From contig NC_052020.1 of the NCBI RefSeq assembly GCF_015832195.1, positions 61,197,888 to 61,261,887 of the forward strand: 64,000 nt of DNA, in the 5' to 3' direction. The translations under genes and the position numbers were made by a program. Source of the stretch: Motacilla alba alba. Its lineage: Eukaryota > Chordata > Aves > Passeriformes > Motacillidae. Below, piece by piece: positions 35,871-47,885 of the stretch; positions within the stretch are counted from its first letter, which is position 1, and each line of letters starts with the position of its first letter. The notes under the pieces were generated by a model. The model did not search any database. It was not told where the DNA came from and saw nothing but the letters and a program-made list of their open reading frames with translations.

Positions 35871-37279
35871 TCCCCAGTTCCCTTGTCTGTGCTTCCTATA
35901 AAATCCCTGTTGTTCCTGAACCTGTTGGGCTGACTTCTGGTTTTATTTATGCTGTGTGAACAAAGAGGAGGAGCTGTATCCAACCAGGACAAGATTCCGG
36001 ACTGGAAACTGAAGTCATGCTCTTCCTGCTTCACTTCTGGAATAATCCCATTCCCGAAATCCTGCCTTTTGTTGCAATCTCTGCGATACCCAAGCAAAAA
36101 GCCCCAAAAGCTTCAACTCTGGGGTGGAGCCTCACTTCTCCACTTCATTTTTTACCACCTAACAGAAACCATTTAATGTAAACCAGAAGGATTTTAGATC
36201 AATTTGTACAATTAGAGGTCACCCCTGAACAATAGAAGAGATGTTCGGGAGTCTCATCCAACTTGGATTTTATGGGAATAGACGACACAAATCCATGCTA
36301 CAAAGAAGGGTTTCACCTCCAGAAGAGCTTCAGCTTTTGCTCTAATTGGCAAGGAAATTATTAATGACCTGAATCCACTTCCAGAGCTGCCGTGTGCCCT
36401 GACAAAAACCACCACTCTCATTAATGTTAATTAGCACCATCGTTAGGGCCGTGGCTGGAGCACCTGTGGAAGAGCTGCTTGTTCCTCCTGCCCTCCTGCT
36501 CAGCAATTAACAGCTCCAGACCATCCAGACCTATTTAAATGCTCCTACTGAAGCATGGAGCAAAGCCTGAGGAGCTTTTTCCCATTTTTCTCCTCCTGTC
36601 ATTTTTTAAGGAGTGTTTAGTGCCAAGAACATTTAGCACTAACCTTTTCCAAGGTATTCCACATGAAATCAATGTTTCACTATTAAATAAATGGCAAACT
36701 TTGACTCTTCTTTTTTTTTTTTCCCATCTGGATTGAATATTTATTTTATTTTTTTTCTTCACCTCAGGAAAAAATCTTTTGTTCTGCTGATGTGGAATTT
36801 CTTAATGAAGCTCTGAGGGCACAAGGCATTTATGCAGCTTTTAAGGCGCTGGAGGGGCAGTGCAGAAAGTGCTGAATGGCTGAAAATTCTTTCTTTTGTT
36901 CACTTTGCTCCAGGACTGGATCTGGGAATCAAAACTTTCCTCCTTCACTTAAATTTTACCTTTTAACTTCATCCCTTTGTGTAGAAGTAGCAACTTGTGT
37001 GTTGCAGGAAGATGCAAAAGTGGAGGTGGAAGCAAAATCCACAAAATGTGGGGCAAATCAAGAGAATTTGGAGCTCAGGTGGTGTAAAAAGAATTCCTGC
37101 AGAGGCACAGCTGGCACTTTGTTCAGAGAGCTTTGTTTGAGTCCTGGAACATTCCAAGAGCCTTGGTGGGGTCTTGGATTTCCCATCCCAGTCTTGGGAT
37201 AAAGATGGAGATGTCTGTTGGTCAATGTCTCTCCTGAAGGGTTTGGGTGCAATCATGGATCCATCAAAGGATCAGAGAC
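35871..37279. other. Intronic DNA, nothing recognised
   Basis: Unique-looking; a T run near 36712-36722. Confidence 0.5.
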
Positions 37280-37450
37280 TGGTTTGGGTTGGTGGGACCT
37301 GAATCCCATCCCATTCCATCCCACACGTCCCACTGTCCCAGGCTGCTCCAGCCCCAGTGTCCAGCCTGGCCTTGGGCACTCCAGGGATCCAGGGGCAGCC
37401 CCAGCTGCTCTGGCAATCCCAGCCCAGCCCCTCCCAGGCAGGAATTCCCT
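37280..37450 (-). mobile_element. CR1 LINE 3' fragment
   Basis: cccactgtcccaggctgctccagccccagtgtccagcctggccttgggcactccagggatcc. Confidence 0.85.
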
Positions 37451-37679
37451 CACTGGTCCCAGGCCAGCTCCCACCATGCTGAGTTACCAGGGATAACCAG
37501 AATCCCACGTCCTGTCAGGTCAGCAGGGAAGGAGCTGTGCTGTGGGCAGTGAATTCTCCTGGGGGATCTGATGATGCCGATGGGTTCACTGGGAAGCCAA
37601 ATCAGTCTGCTCGAGGTGCTGGTGGCCAAGGAGGGTTCTGGGAACTGCATTCCAGTGATGACCTGCTGTTATAGGATTG

Positions 37680-38260
37680 CGTTTCACACTGATGGCTCTG
37701 GAGGGGCACAGAATCCCAGGATGGGTCAGGCTGGAAGGGGCCACAGAGGGTCACTGGTGCCAGTCCCTGCTCAGGGCACAGCAGTGTGTCCATGTGGCTC
37801 TGGAATATCCCAGGAGGAGACTCCAGCCCCTCTCTGGGCTCTGCTCAGGGCTGGGCACTGCCCAGAGCAGGAGCTCTGCCTCCTGTGCCTGGGAATTCCT
37901 GGGATCAATCCCTGCCCGTGGGTCTGGGGTCATTGCTGGGCCTGGAGCAGAGCCTGGGCCTGCTCTGACCTCCTGCACACAGGGACAGACAGGGGGACAC
38001 AGGGACAGACAGGGGGACACAGGGACACACAGGGACAGACAGGGACACACAGGGACACCCGGGACTGAGGCCCCTCTCAGCTGGGGCTCCTCTCCAGCCT
38101 GAGCAGCCCCAGCTCCCTCAGCCTCTCCTGGGCACGGAGATGCTCCAGCCCTTCCTCATCCTCACATCCCTGCTCTGGACCAGACCCAGGAGCTCCAGGT
38201 CCCTCCTGTCCTGCTGATCCCAGAGGTGGACACAGCTCCAGATGTGCCCAGGGCTGAGCA
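37680..38260 (-). mobile_element. CR1 LINE fragment split by tandem repeat
   Basis: Starts cacagaatcccaggatgggtcaggctggaaggggccacagagggtcac, continues to acctcctgcacacaggg, then (gggacagacaggg/gacacac)n at 37979-38060, then ctgaggcccctctcagctggggc to ggagctccaggtccctcctgtcctgctgatccc. Confidence 0.85.
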
Positions 38261-39665
38261 GAGGGGCAGGATCCCCCCAGTCTCCTCCCTGATCCCCTCT
38301 GGACCCCTTTGGCCTCGTGTTGTTCTTTGAAAAGGTGGGAGGAGAACCAGGAATCTTTGGAAATCACTCCAATGCAGCCTGTGGTTTGAAGTGTATTTTC
38401 CAAGCTTATTCCTGAGCCTGCAGCATCACCTGAGTATTGCAGCACTAAGCTCCAGGTCCCTCTCTCCTCACTGATTAACAGGGAAGCTCCAGTGGCTTAA
38501 GTGGATTTAGAGCTCCCCAAAAGCCCAAACCTGCAAACATTTATCCACCTTCTCAGTTTAACAGGGAAGAACAATCCCCCGGCACCGGGGGTTTGAGTTT
38601 CTCCTACCAATGAATATAAATTGCACCCCTCCAAGCTGACACCGTGTGCAGGCAGCTGCCTTCTCCCTGGAGAAGGGAGATTTCCTTCTTTTCTCAGATA
38701 AATCAATGGACTTTGCAGGAAGAGTAAACTCAGCAGGAATTGTTCATGCAGTGAAATTCAGCTTTTGCACGTTCTACTCCACGGGGCCTTGTAGTGCTGT
38801 GAGTGAGAGCTGAACCTCCAAGCTGGGCTTTGTTTTGGTTCTTAAATTACAGGAGGAAATTCTCATCCCATCATCACCCAGCAGGGCAGATCACTGGGAT
38901 CACTGGGCTCTCCCAGTTCCATGCAGGAGAGGATCCCAGGAATCCTCCTTGGGGTTCTTGGCAATTTTTTGTTCTTTAGACCTGCGTGTTCACCACCTTC
39001 TTCAAATACATCACAGAAATCTCAGTGAAAATCCAGGAGGTGTGTCCAGGACATGACAGTCACCTCTCCTTCCCATATGGACTCAGATATTCCTCCCAGG
39101 AATTTGTTATGATAATCTGGTGATTTTCCTCGGGGTATCCCTTCATGTGCTGCAATGTCCTGATTTTTCGAGATTTCCTTCATGTCCATCCCAAAGCTCC
39201 TTTTCTTCATTTTAGCCACTTCCTCCTTTTCCATCCCTATTGAAATGAAGGATAATTTAGGAGATTCCACTTGGAGATAATGTGAAAAACTGCTGCAATT
39301 TGAAAAACTGCTGTCTCTTATTCCTAAACCACATTAACTCACTTCCCACATTTTCCCCCCATATTTAATGTTTTATGGGAATTCTGTTTAATGTTTTATG
39401 GGATTCTGTTCTCCCTGGCTTTTTAGAAATGTAAAAAAGATACAACACCTCTAAAAACCACTGTATAAATCTGAATATATGAGGAGGAGCTCTACAAAAA
39501 GATAAAAATATAATTTCAATTTCACCAGCACCAATCAATGACCCTGATTTATTTTTTTGTTGAGCTTGCTGCTAAAGAAAACTGTGGATAATTGACAAGA
39601 AATTTGAAAAATAAGAATCGGGTGGAAAACCTTGGCCAGTAAATTCCTGTTGTTTGTTTTGGCAG
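38261..39665. other. Intronic DNA, nothing recognised
   Basis: Unique-looking sequence up to the MAM exon acceptor. Confidence 0.5.
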
Positions 39666-39821
39666 GAGAGTTCCACTGTGGCTTTGAGGATGGGAACATT
39701 TGCCTTTTCACTCAAGATGACACTGACAACTTTGACTGGACAAAACAAAGCACTGCCACGAGGGACACGAAATACACCCCGAACACGGGGCCCAACGCCG
39801 ACCGCACCGGCTCCAAGGAGG
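39666..39821 (+). CDS. MDGA2: MDGA2-like exon: MAM domain, part 1
   Basis: Exon of 156 nt, phase 1 on both sides. Acceptor tgtttgttttggcag ends at 39665; donor gtaaga starts at 39822. It reads [40 protein letters not shown] and [11 protein letters not shown]. This is the start of the MAM domain: the first two of its four conserved cysteines (HCGFED and NICLF), the D-N-F-D-W-T motif and the TGP-D segment that precedes the strand carrying the MAM signature. MAM domains mediate adhesion and dimerisation in extracellular proteins; in MDGAs this is the membrane-proximal domain. A CR1 fragment in antisense orientation begins about 70 bp after the donor. Confidence 0.95.
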
Positions 39822-39889
39822 GTAAGATCCATCAGGGAGGAATTCGGGATAAGGGAGCTGTCCAGGACAGGCACTTCAGCCATTTCCTG

Positions 39890-40210
39890 GTCATGGAATC
39901 CCAGACTGATTGGCATAGGAAAGGATTTAAGTTCATCTTGTCCCACCCCTGCCATGGCAGGGCCACCTCCCACTGTCCCAGGGTGTCCCAGTGTCCAGCC
40001 TGGCCTTGGGCACTGCCAGGGATCCAGGGGCAGCCCCAGCTGCTTTGACAATCCCAGCCCAGCCAGGAATTCCCAATTCCCAATCTCCCATCCATCCCTG
40101 CCCTCTGGCACTGGCAGCCATTCCCTGGCTCCTGTCCCTCCTTGTCCCCAGTCCCTCTGCAGCTCTCCTGGAGCCCCTTCAGGCCCTGCAAGGTTCTCTA
40201 AGTTCAGACA
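39890..40210 (-). mobile_element. CR1 LINE 3' fragment, young-looking
   Basis: catggaatcccagactgattggc through gccccttcaggccctgcaagg. Its reverse complement is about 94 percent identical to 48100-48390. Confidence 0.9.
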
Positions 40211-41079
40211 AAGATTCTTCAAGGACTTCCAGAAGGAATTACCAGTGCTGAGGAGTGACAGGTCCCAAAGCACAACCCCTGACGGTGCCGTTCCCACCTT
40301 GCCTCATTTTTATTGTGCCATTTTCAAAGTGATTCCCTTCACATTAAACTCCAGTGGGGCAATCTGGCTCATCTTAAAATATTCTCCTGCTTTATGTCAT
40401 TTAAATTCTCCCTTGGGCTCTCTCAGCCCATCACAACGAGGAGGTTTTTTGCCCCATTTTTGCTCCAGCTGTTGTTCAAATGTGCAATTTTCAATCTGCT
40501 GCCCCTGTTAACGTGTGCTCCTGACTGCAGTGGGGATTTGCATTTGAAAAGTCCAACACATCAAGCTGATTTTACCCAGTGCTATTTTATTGTGTGCACT
40601 TCCAAAGGGGAAAAATTCATCCTGCACCACACTCATTTGGTTGGATTAATTCAATAATATCTCTGTAGCTGGCGCTTCCAGGAATGGAATAAATGGATAT
40701 TGTCTTCTTCGGGATTGACATGGCAAGTTGAAAATATTCCTTGAAAGGTTTCCATCATGATGTTTTCCCTTTATTTTACGAGTCATGTTTCCAGGGACAA
40801 ATCCCTCCCTTGGGACTGAAGGCTGAATGCCCTCAGGCTTTGTGCAAAGGTTCATCAGTTTGGAGATGTTTTCCAGCACTGGCCTGCTTCCTGGATCTTA
40901 GTTTTCATGGAAAACACGGCTTTGGAGCAGCTGTTGGAAACGCAGGGGCTTCATGTAGGAAAAGATGGGTCCCAGCAATGACATGGTGGGAGATGGAAGT
41001 GAGAACTTTTTCAGGATGCTTGATAATTCCAAGGTCTTCCTGCATTTATCTGTGTTGGATGTTGAAGGCCTCATCCCAA
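40211..41079. other. Intronic DNA, nothing recognised
   Basis: Unique-looking sequence between CR1 and the 60-bp array. Confidence 0.5.
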
Positions 41080-41868
41080 GGGTTTCCCTTTGGATTTTTC
41101 CAGGGTTTTCCATGTCCATCAAGACATCCCGGGTGTTGAGGGTCTCATGCTAAAGATTTCCATCTGTGTTGAATGTTGAGGGCCTCATCCCAGTCATTTC
41201 CCTTTGGATTTTTCCAGGTTTTCACATGAACATCGAGAAGTCCTGAGTGTTGAGGGCCTCATGCTAAGGATTTCCATCTGTCTTGAGGGTTGAGGTCCTC
41301 ATCCCATTGAATTCCCTTTGGATTTTTCCAGGTTTTTTACATGTACGTCGAGATGTCCCAGGTGCTACATCCTAAGGATTTTCTTCAGTGTTGGGTGCTA
41401 TGGCCTCATCCTAAGGGTTTCCCTTTGGATTTTTCCAGGTTTTAACACGTACATCAAGAAGTCCTGAGTGTTGAGGGCCTCATGCTAAGGATTTCCATCT
41501 GCATTGGGTGTTGAGGGCCTCATCCCTATAATTTCCCTTTGGATTTTTCCAGGTTTTCACATGCATGCAGGTGTTGAGGGCCTCATCCCAAGGATTTCCC
41601 TTTGTATTTTTCCAGGTTTCCACATGTACACCAGTGTTGAGGGCCTCATCCCAATGATTTCCCTTTGGATTTTCCCAGGTTTTCACATGCACGCAGGTGT
41701 TGAGGGCCTCATCCCAAGGATTTCCCTTTGGATTTTTCCAGGTTTTCACACATACACAGGTGTTGGAGGCCTCATCCTAAGGGTTTCCCTTTGGATTTTT
41801 CCAGGTTTTCACACGTACATAAGGTGTTGAGGGCCTCATCCTAAGGGTTTCCCTTTGGATTTTCCCAG
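41080..41868. repeat. 60-bp minisatellite built on the MAM exon's splice acceptor
   Basis: Unit approximately tgttgagggcctcatcccaa, ggatttccctttggattttt, ccaggttttcacatgtacat. About ten units carry the pyrimidine-rich stretch and CAG, followed by a diverged copy of the exon's first bases (gttttCacatg(a/t)acatcgagaagtcc in the earliest units, gttttcacatgca in the later ones). The last unit is the true acceptor ending at 41868 with the exon at 41869. Units with the longest exon fragments are near 41097-41130, 41214-41246, 41328-41362 and 41435-41467. Confidence 0.92.
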
Positions 41869-42027
41869 GTTTTTACATGTACATCGAGACGTCCCGGCCC
41901 AGGCTGGAGGGGGAGAAGGCCCGACTCGTCAGTCCCGTTTTCAGCGTCGCTCCCAAAAATCCCTACGGAGCCACCAACACGGCCTATTGCTTCAGCTTCT
42001 ACTATCACATGTATGGACAGCACATAG
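41869..42027 (+). CDS. MDGA2: MDGA2-like exon: MAM domain, part 2
   Basis: Exon of 159 nt, phase 1 on both sides. Acceptor ccctttggattttcccag ends at 41868; donor gtgaga starts at 42028. It reads [40 protein letters not shown] and [21 protein letters not shown] and the FYYHMYG segment are core MAM strands, and the cysteine in AYCFSF is the third of the four conserved ones. The sequence immediately upstream is a 60-bp minisatellite whose repeat unit contains a copy of this acceptor and of the first 10 to 25 bases of this exon, so the splicing machinery must choose the last of about ten similar sites. A 119-bp tandem array begins about 380 bp after the donor. Confidence 0.95.
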   Translation, partial: VFTCTSRRPGPGWRGRRPDSSVPFSASLPKIPTEPPTRPIASASTITCMDST

Positions 42028-42399
42028 GTGAGAGAAAGCCAATTCCTTTGGGAAAAATAGCTGGAAAAACTCCTCTTGCTTGAAGGAAAAGCATGGGAAG
42101 AGTGCCAGCTCCTCTGAGAGCCTGGCATAGCTCAGGGAGGTGCTTGAGGGCATCCAAGTTGTGGCAACATTCTGTTTTCCACTAATCAGGGATTTGTAGG
42201 AAGGAGGAATTTCCTTCTTACAGCTGGGAAGCGTTTCCTGCATGAGTGAGGTTTTGGGCAGGGAATTGCATGGGAATCCCATTGATCTGAATGGGAATTT
42301 TAGAGGCTGGCAAGGGAAAAGTTGATTTTAGCAGGGGTTTTTCCTGATTCTCATGGGATGTTTTAGGCATTCCTGAGTAGAATCAGGATCAGGTTGGGA

Positions 42400-43430
42400 G
42401 CAGCTGCATTTCTCAGGTGTTTCCTGTGGAAAAGTCATGGAAAATTTGCTCAAACACTGCAGGAATGTGGATTTTCAAGGAGTATCTTAGAGTGCTTTAG
42501 GCATTCCTGACTGGGTTAAGGATCAGGCAGGGAGCAGCAGCGTTCCTCATGTATTTCCCATGCAAAAGTAATGGAAAATTTGTTCCAAAACTGCAGGAAT
42601 GTAGATTTTCAAAGGATATCTGTGAGTGTTTTAGGTATTCCTGACTAAATGCAGGATCAGGCAGGGAGCAGCTGCATTCCTCTGGTGTTTCTTGTGGAAA
42701 AGTCATGGAGAAATTGCTCAAAAGCCACAGGTATTTGGATTTTCAAGGAATACCTGTGAGTGTTTTAGGCATTCCTGATGGATTCAGGATCAAGCAGGCA
42801 TCAACAGCACTCCTCATGTATTTCTTATGGAAAAGCCATGGAAAAATAGCTGTAAAGCCACAGGTATTTGGATTTTCAAGGAATACCTGTGAATGTTTTC
42901 AGCATTTCTGACTGGGTTCAGTATCAGGCAGGCAGCAGCAGCATTCCTCATGTATTTCTTGTGGAAAAGCCATGGAGAATTTGCTCACAGACTGCAGGAA
43001 GACAGATTTTCAAGGAGTGAGTTTGAGTGATTTTGGCATTCCTGACTGGGTTCGGGATCAGGCAGGGAGCAGCTGCATTCCTTTGGTGTCTCCTGTGGAA
43101 AAGTCATGGAGAGAATTTGCTCAAAAACTGCAGGAATGCGGATTTCCAAAGGATATCTGTGTGAGTGTTTTAAGCATTCCTGACTAAATTCAGGATCAGG
43201 CAGGCAGCAGCAGCATTCCTCATGCATTTCCCATGGAAAAGACATGGAAAAATTGCTGTAAAGGCACAGGAATTTGGATTTTCAAGGAGAATCCGTGAGT
43301 GTTGTAGGCATTCCTGATGGATTCGGGATCAGCAGCTGCATTCCTCATGTGTTTCTTGTGGAAAAGTCATGAAAAATTTGCTCACACACTGCAGGAATAT
43401 GGATTTTCAAAGGGTACCTGCCAGTCTATT
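42400..43430. repeat. 110-120-bp tandem repeat, about 9 units
   Basis: Unit contains tcatgtatttcctgtggaaaagtcatgg, aaatttgctcaaaaactgcaggaatgtggattttcaagg and gcattcctgactgggttcaggatcaggcagggagcagc. Diverged between units. Confidence 0.93.
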
Positions 43431-43974
43431 TTTAGTCCTGGCTCTTCCAACACCCACATTTAATTTTGTGGCATGAGAAAAAAAAAAAAAAAGTGGGAAA
43501 ATATAAAAGCCCAAACAACAAAAATCCAATATTTGGAAGTCCTTTGCGGGTTTCTTGGTGCTCCCAGTGTGCCAAGAGTTTTTCCAATGTCAAAGTGACC
43601 TGGTTTGATGTATTTTTATCTCTATTTCAAGGGCAAACTCATCCTCCCAGAGAGTTCTGGTGCTTGCTTTGTCCGAGCTCCCCCTGCCCCCAGGCAGAGC
43701 TCTGATTTTAAGCAGAGCAGACAAGAGCACTCAGGTTGGTTGTTTTTTTTTTGTCTCTGTGCTGCAGGAAGGTGGATGCAGCTCCAGGTTGGAATTCTCC
43801 TGGCTCTGTGCTGGGTTTTTTACTGGAAGGAAGGGATTCAGCCACTCCATGCTGAGAGAAAATATTGAAATTGCAATATCTGGTCATATTCTGGTCGTTT
43901 ATTTAATGGTGTATTGCAAAGAACAAATTTCAAACATCAAGGGTCAAAGAGTGTTTCTGTATTCTAAAAGTTAG

Positions 43975-44150
43975 AAAGTATTCTAAAAGTTTTATTCTAC
44001 TTCCTATTACTCTTCCTTTTAATTACTATTAATAAATTTTTCTTTATACCTTTTTAAAGTTTTAAACCTACTTTACCTCTCTCCCAGTCCTAACTCACAG
44101 CAAAAGTAAGTAAATTAGGAATTAACTAACACTACTCGTTAATACATTAA
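43975..44150 (-). repeat. Dispersed repeat, copy 2 (copy 1 at 11.4 kb)
   Basis: ataaatttttctttataccttt, agttttaaacctactttacc and cagtcctaactcacagcaaaagt mirror 11440-11520. Confidence 0.6.
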
Positions 44151-44504
44151 CTAAAAAATCTCAAATTAACAAACCAAAATCAGTACACATATAAATACAG
44201 AAATGAGTATAAATAAATAAAAATAAATAAAAATAAAAATAAATAAATGTAGAATAAATATAAATATTTGTATGAGGGATGAGGCCGAGCAGCATTCCCA
44301 GCCCTGCTCCAAACACTTGGCTGGGCTAAAGGAATCCCTTTGCAATCCCTTTCTGGTTCAGGTTTTTCCCTGCTTTGTGTGGAGGCAGAGCCAGACTTTC
44401 CTCTCCAGATCCCATTTCCTCTGTGCCCATTCCCTGCATTCCAGGGGGGATCATGGAGCTGCTCCTCATTCTCCCTTCCCAGCTCCTTCAGGGAAGATGG
44501 ATGA

Positions 44505-45090
44505 TCCCATTCCAGTCTCATTCCAGGCCCATTCCAGTCCCATTCCAGGCCCATTCCAGTCCCATTCCAGTCCCATTCCAGGCCCATTCCAGGCCCATTC
44601 CAGTCCCATTCCAATCCCATTCCAGTCCCATTCCAGTCACATTCCAGTCCCATTCCAGTCACATTCCAGGCCCATTCCAGGCCCATTCCAATCCCATTCC
44701 AGGCCCATTCCAGTCCCATGCCAGTCCCAAGCCAGTCCCATTCCAGGCCCATTCCAGGCCCATTCCCGGCCCATTCCAGTCACATTCCAGTCCCATTCCA
44801 ATCCCATTCCAGTCACATTCCAATCCCATTCCAGTCCCATTCCAGTCCCATTCCAGGCCCATTTCAGTCACATTCCAGGCCCATTCCAGGCCCATTCCAG
44901 TCACATTCCAGGCCCATTCCAGTCACATTCCAATCCCATTCCAGGCCCATTCCAGTCCCATTCCAGTCCCATTCCAGGCCCATTCCAGTCCCATTCCAGG
45001 CCCATTCCAGTCACATCCCAGTCCCATTCCAATCCCATTACAGGCCCATTCCAGGCCCATTCCAGTCCCATTCCAGTCCCACTCTCTCAC
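44505..45090. repeat. 10-11-bp minisatellite, CCCATTCCAG/CCCATTCCAGT type
   Basis: About 55 units of cccattccag with interspersed tcacattccag and gcccattccagg variants. The proline/serine/histidine-rich open frames of up to 292 codons across it and the glycine/tryptophan-rich ones on the other strand are repeat translations. Confidence 0.97.
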
Positions 45091-46074
45091 CCTGGTGAAA
45101 AAAACAAAGGCCAGCAGGGGAATGTTTCCTCCATGAAATCTCCAGCCTGATGTTTTCCAAGGCTCCAAGTTTGGCTTTTGCTGGAAATAAGAGCTGTTCC
45201 AGAGCAGGTGCAGCTGCCTCAGATCTGGGAGCTTTCCTTGGAATTTGTGGGATCGGCTGTGCCAGGCATCTCAAAAAAACGCTGCTCCCGTGGGAATTTG
45301 GCTGTCTGAAAGTCTAAGATTAAGAGAAATACGCTGAATTTACAGAGCGCAAAGAGGCCCCACTGCCCCACACACCTGCAGGCAACCCCGGTGGCCAATC
45401 GGACCAAAACCATTAATTCCCAAATCCTGTGAATTCATGAACCCAGGGAAGTGAAATTTGTTATTTTTTGGTGCACCAAGAGAATCTGGTTCTGTTCATG
45501 CCTGCAGGTGAGCCTGGTGTCAAAAATGTCTGTGCTGGCACCAGTTACTTGCAGGTGGGCAAAGGTGCAGCTCTGGGGGGGTTTTCCTCTGCAGGGAGGG
45601 ATTTTGGAGGTTTCTTGAATTCAGAGGGTGTTGTTGTCCTCCAGGAAGATTCCCAAGGGCATCAGGTCTCTCCCTGAGATGGATCTGCCAGGTTCCGGGA
45701 AGCTCCAGGAGTTCAGCAATGGGCAGAGGAAAGCCGGGCAGTTTTAACAAGCAAGAATTCAGCACAAAACAACCAAACTGCTGATTTTGCCCTGGATAAG
45801 GAGGTCTAATGCCAAATTCTTGCTCTAAACCACAGAAAATTCATTTTTGCCTGTTTTCCCTGGAATTCTCATGCCTTGCCTGAGCTGCAGGATGGGCGCT
45901 CGGTTCCCCTCTGCTGGGGGTTCCCATCACCACTTCCCAGCATTCCCGAATTCAAAAGGTTTTGAATTTACAGCAGGAAACTTCCACACCTCAAATGTGT
46001 GGAAAACAGGTGAGGAGGGTGCTGCGCCATCCAGGCAGAGCCTTCCCAACTGCAGTTCTCCTGCTGTTTTCCAG

Positions 46075-46205
46075 GAAGTTTGAACGTTTACCTGCGGCTC
46101 AAAGGCCAGACTGCCATAGAAAACCCCCTGTGGTCCTCGAGTGGGAATAAGGGACAGCACTGGAACCAAGCCCGGGTGAACATCAACCCCCCCACCTCAT
46201 TCCAG
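46075..46205 (+). CDS. MDGA2: MDGA2-like exon: MAM domain, part 3
   Basis: Exon of 131 nt, phase 1 in and phase 0 out. Acceptor ctgctgttttccag ends at 46074; donor gtaagg starts at 46206. It reads [20 protein letters not shown] and [20 protein letters not shown], ending TSFQ. This matches the MAM segment with the typical W-S-x-S-G-N-x-G-x-x-W pattern. From memory human MDGA2 has [12 protein letters not shown] at this point while MDGA1 has a different stretch, so this exon is one of the better arguments for MDGA2-type identity. Codon use is less GC-rich than in the Ig and FNIII exons. Confidence 0.94.
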
Positions 46206-46824
46206 GTAAGGCTGGCACCTCCAGGAACTGGGAATTCAGGGTTGGGAGGGAGACTGGGAATACTGAGCCTTTTTTGGGGGATTTCCCAGCTCTGGAGGCT
46301 GCTCATGGACAGGAAATTGCTTTCCCTGAGCACCACGGAGCTTAATAATGCTAGAACTCAAAACACTTTCCAGCTTCCCAAAGATGCTGGGAGTGACTCC
46401 AGCAGGTTTTGATTTCAGATTAACAAGTGGAATATAAAATTATTCGCTGGGAGAAATTACTTAGGGCCCCTGTGTTAGAGGTTTTTGGAAATACGTGGAT
46501 TTTCTGTGGGAAAGGGATGATCTGGGAGCTTGACACACAGGGGGTTGTGACAGGTTTTTCTCACATTTCCTGCTGGGATTGACAGGGAGGTGCTGATGGA
46601 CCTTTAGGGGCAGTTCCAGGCACACTGGGAGCTGCTTGGAACTGGAACACTCCCAAAAAAGCAGCTGCTGCCAGCAGGTCCTGCTGTGGGCGAGGCTGGC
46701 AATGTCCTCAGGGAATGTGGGAGTCACGAGCTGTGCCCCGAGTGCAGGGCTCTGCTCTGAGCCCTCTCTGCCACTGCCAGCTCTCCTAGGGGAGAAAATG
46801 TATTTTTGGGAAAAAGTCACAGGC

Positions 46825-47885
46825 TCGTTTGGGTTTGAAGTGACCTTGAATCCCATCCCATTAAATGCCATCTCGCTCAATCCCATTCCATTCAATCCCA
46901 TCCCATTCAATCCCATTCAATCCCATTCCATTCAATCCCATCCCATTCAATCCCATCCCATTAAATGCCAACTCACTCAATCCCATCCCATCCCATCCCA
47001 TTAAATGCCATCTCACTCAATTCCATTTCATTCAATCCCATCCCATTAAATGCCATCTCACTCAATCCCATTCCATTCAATCCCATCCCATTAAATGCCA
47101 TCTCACTCAATCCCATTCCATTCAATCCCATCCCATTAAATGCCATCTCACTCAATCCCATTCCATTCAATCCCATCTCATTCAATCCCATTCCATCCCA
47201 TCCCATCCCATTAAATGCCATCTCACTCAATCCCATTCCATTCAATCCCATCCCATCCCATTCAATCCCATCCCATCCCATTCAATGCCATCTCACTCAA
47301 TCCCATCCCATTCAATCCCATTCCATTCAATCCCATCTCATTCAATCCCATCTCATTAAATGCCATCTCACTCAATCCCATTCCATTCAATCCCATCTCA
47401 TTCAATCCCATCTCATTAAATGCCATCTCACTCAATCCCATTCCATTCAATCCCATCCCATTCAATCCCATTCCATTCAATCCCATCTCATTCAATCCCA
47501 TTCCATTCAATCCCATCTCATTAAATGCCATCTCACTCAATCCCATTCCATTCAATCCCATCTCACTCAATCCCATTCCATTCAATCCCATCCCATCCCA
47601 TTCCATTCAATCCCATTCCATTCAATCCCATCCCATCCCACTAAATGCCATCTCACTCAATCCTGTTCCATTCAATCCCACCCCATCCCATCCCATCCCA
47701 TCCCATCCCATCCCATCCCATCCCATCCCATCCCATCCCATCCCATCCCATTCAATCCCATCCCATTAAATGCCATCTCACTCAATCCCATCCCATTCCA
47801 CCCCTATCCTATTCCACACCTCCCACTATCCCAGGGTGCCCCAAGCCCCAGTGTCCAGCCTGGCCTTGGAAGATTCCTCCAGTGC
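46825..47885 (-). mobile_element. CR1 LINE 3' end split by a 940-bp internal satellite
   Basis: The antisense CR1 opening (tttgggtttgaagtgaccttgaatcccatccc) lies at 46827-46860 and the next part of CR1 (cacctcccactatcccagggtgccccaagccccagtgtccagcctggccttgg) at 47815-47870. Everything between is the CCCAT-derived array. Confidence 0.8.
46855..47800. repeat. CCCAT/CATTC-derived minisatellite, 15-bp and higher-order units
   Basis: Basic forms tcccattccattcaa and tcccatcccattaaatgcca, tctcactcaa, with 45-75-bp higher-order blocks repeated several times and a pure (CCCAT)n run at 47682-47750. The 313-codon open frame over it is not a gene. Confidence 0.97.

Noticed and set aside
44272..45150. 292-codon proline/serine/histidine-rich open frame
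   Set aside because: It is the translation of the CCCATTCCAG minisatellite; other frames and the other strand are open too, as expected for a short repeat without stop codons.
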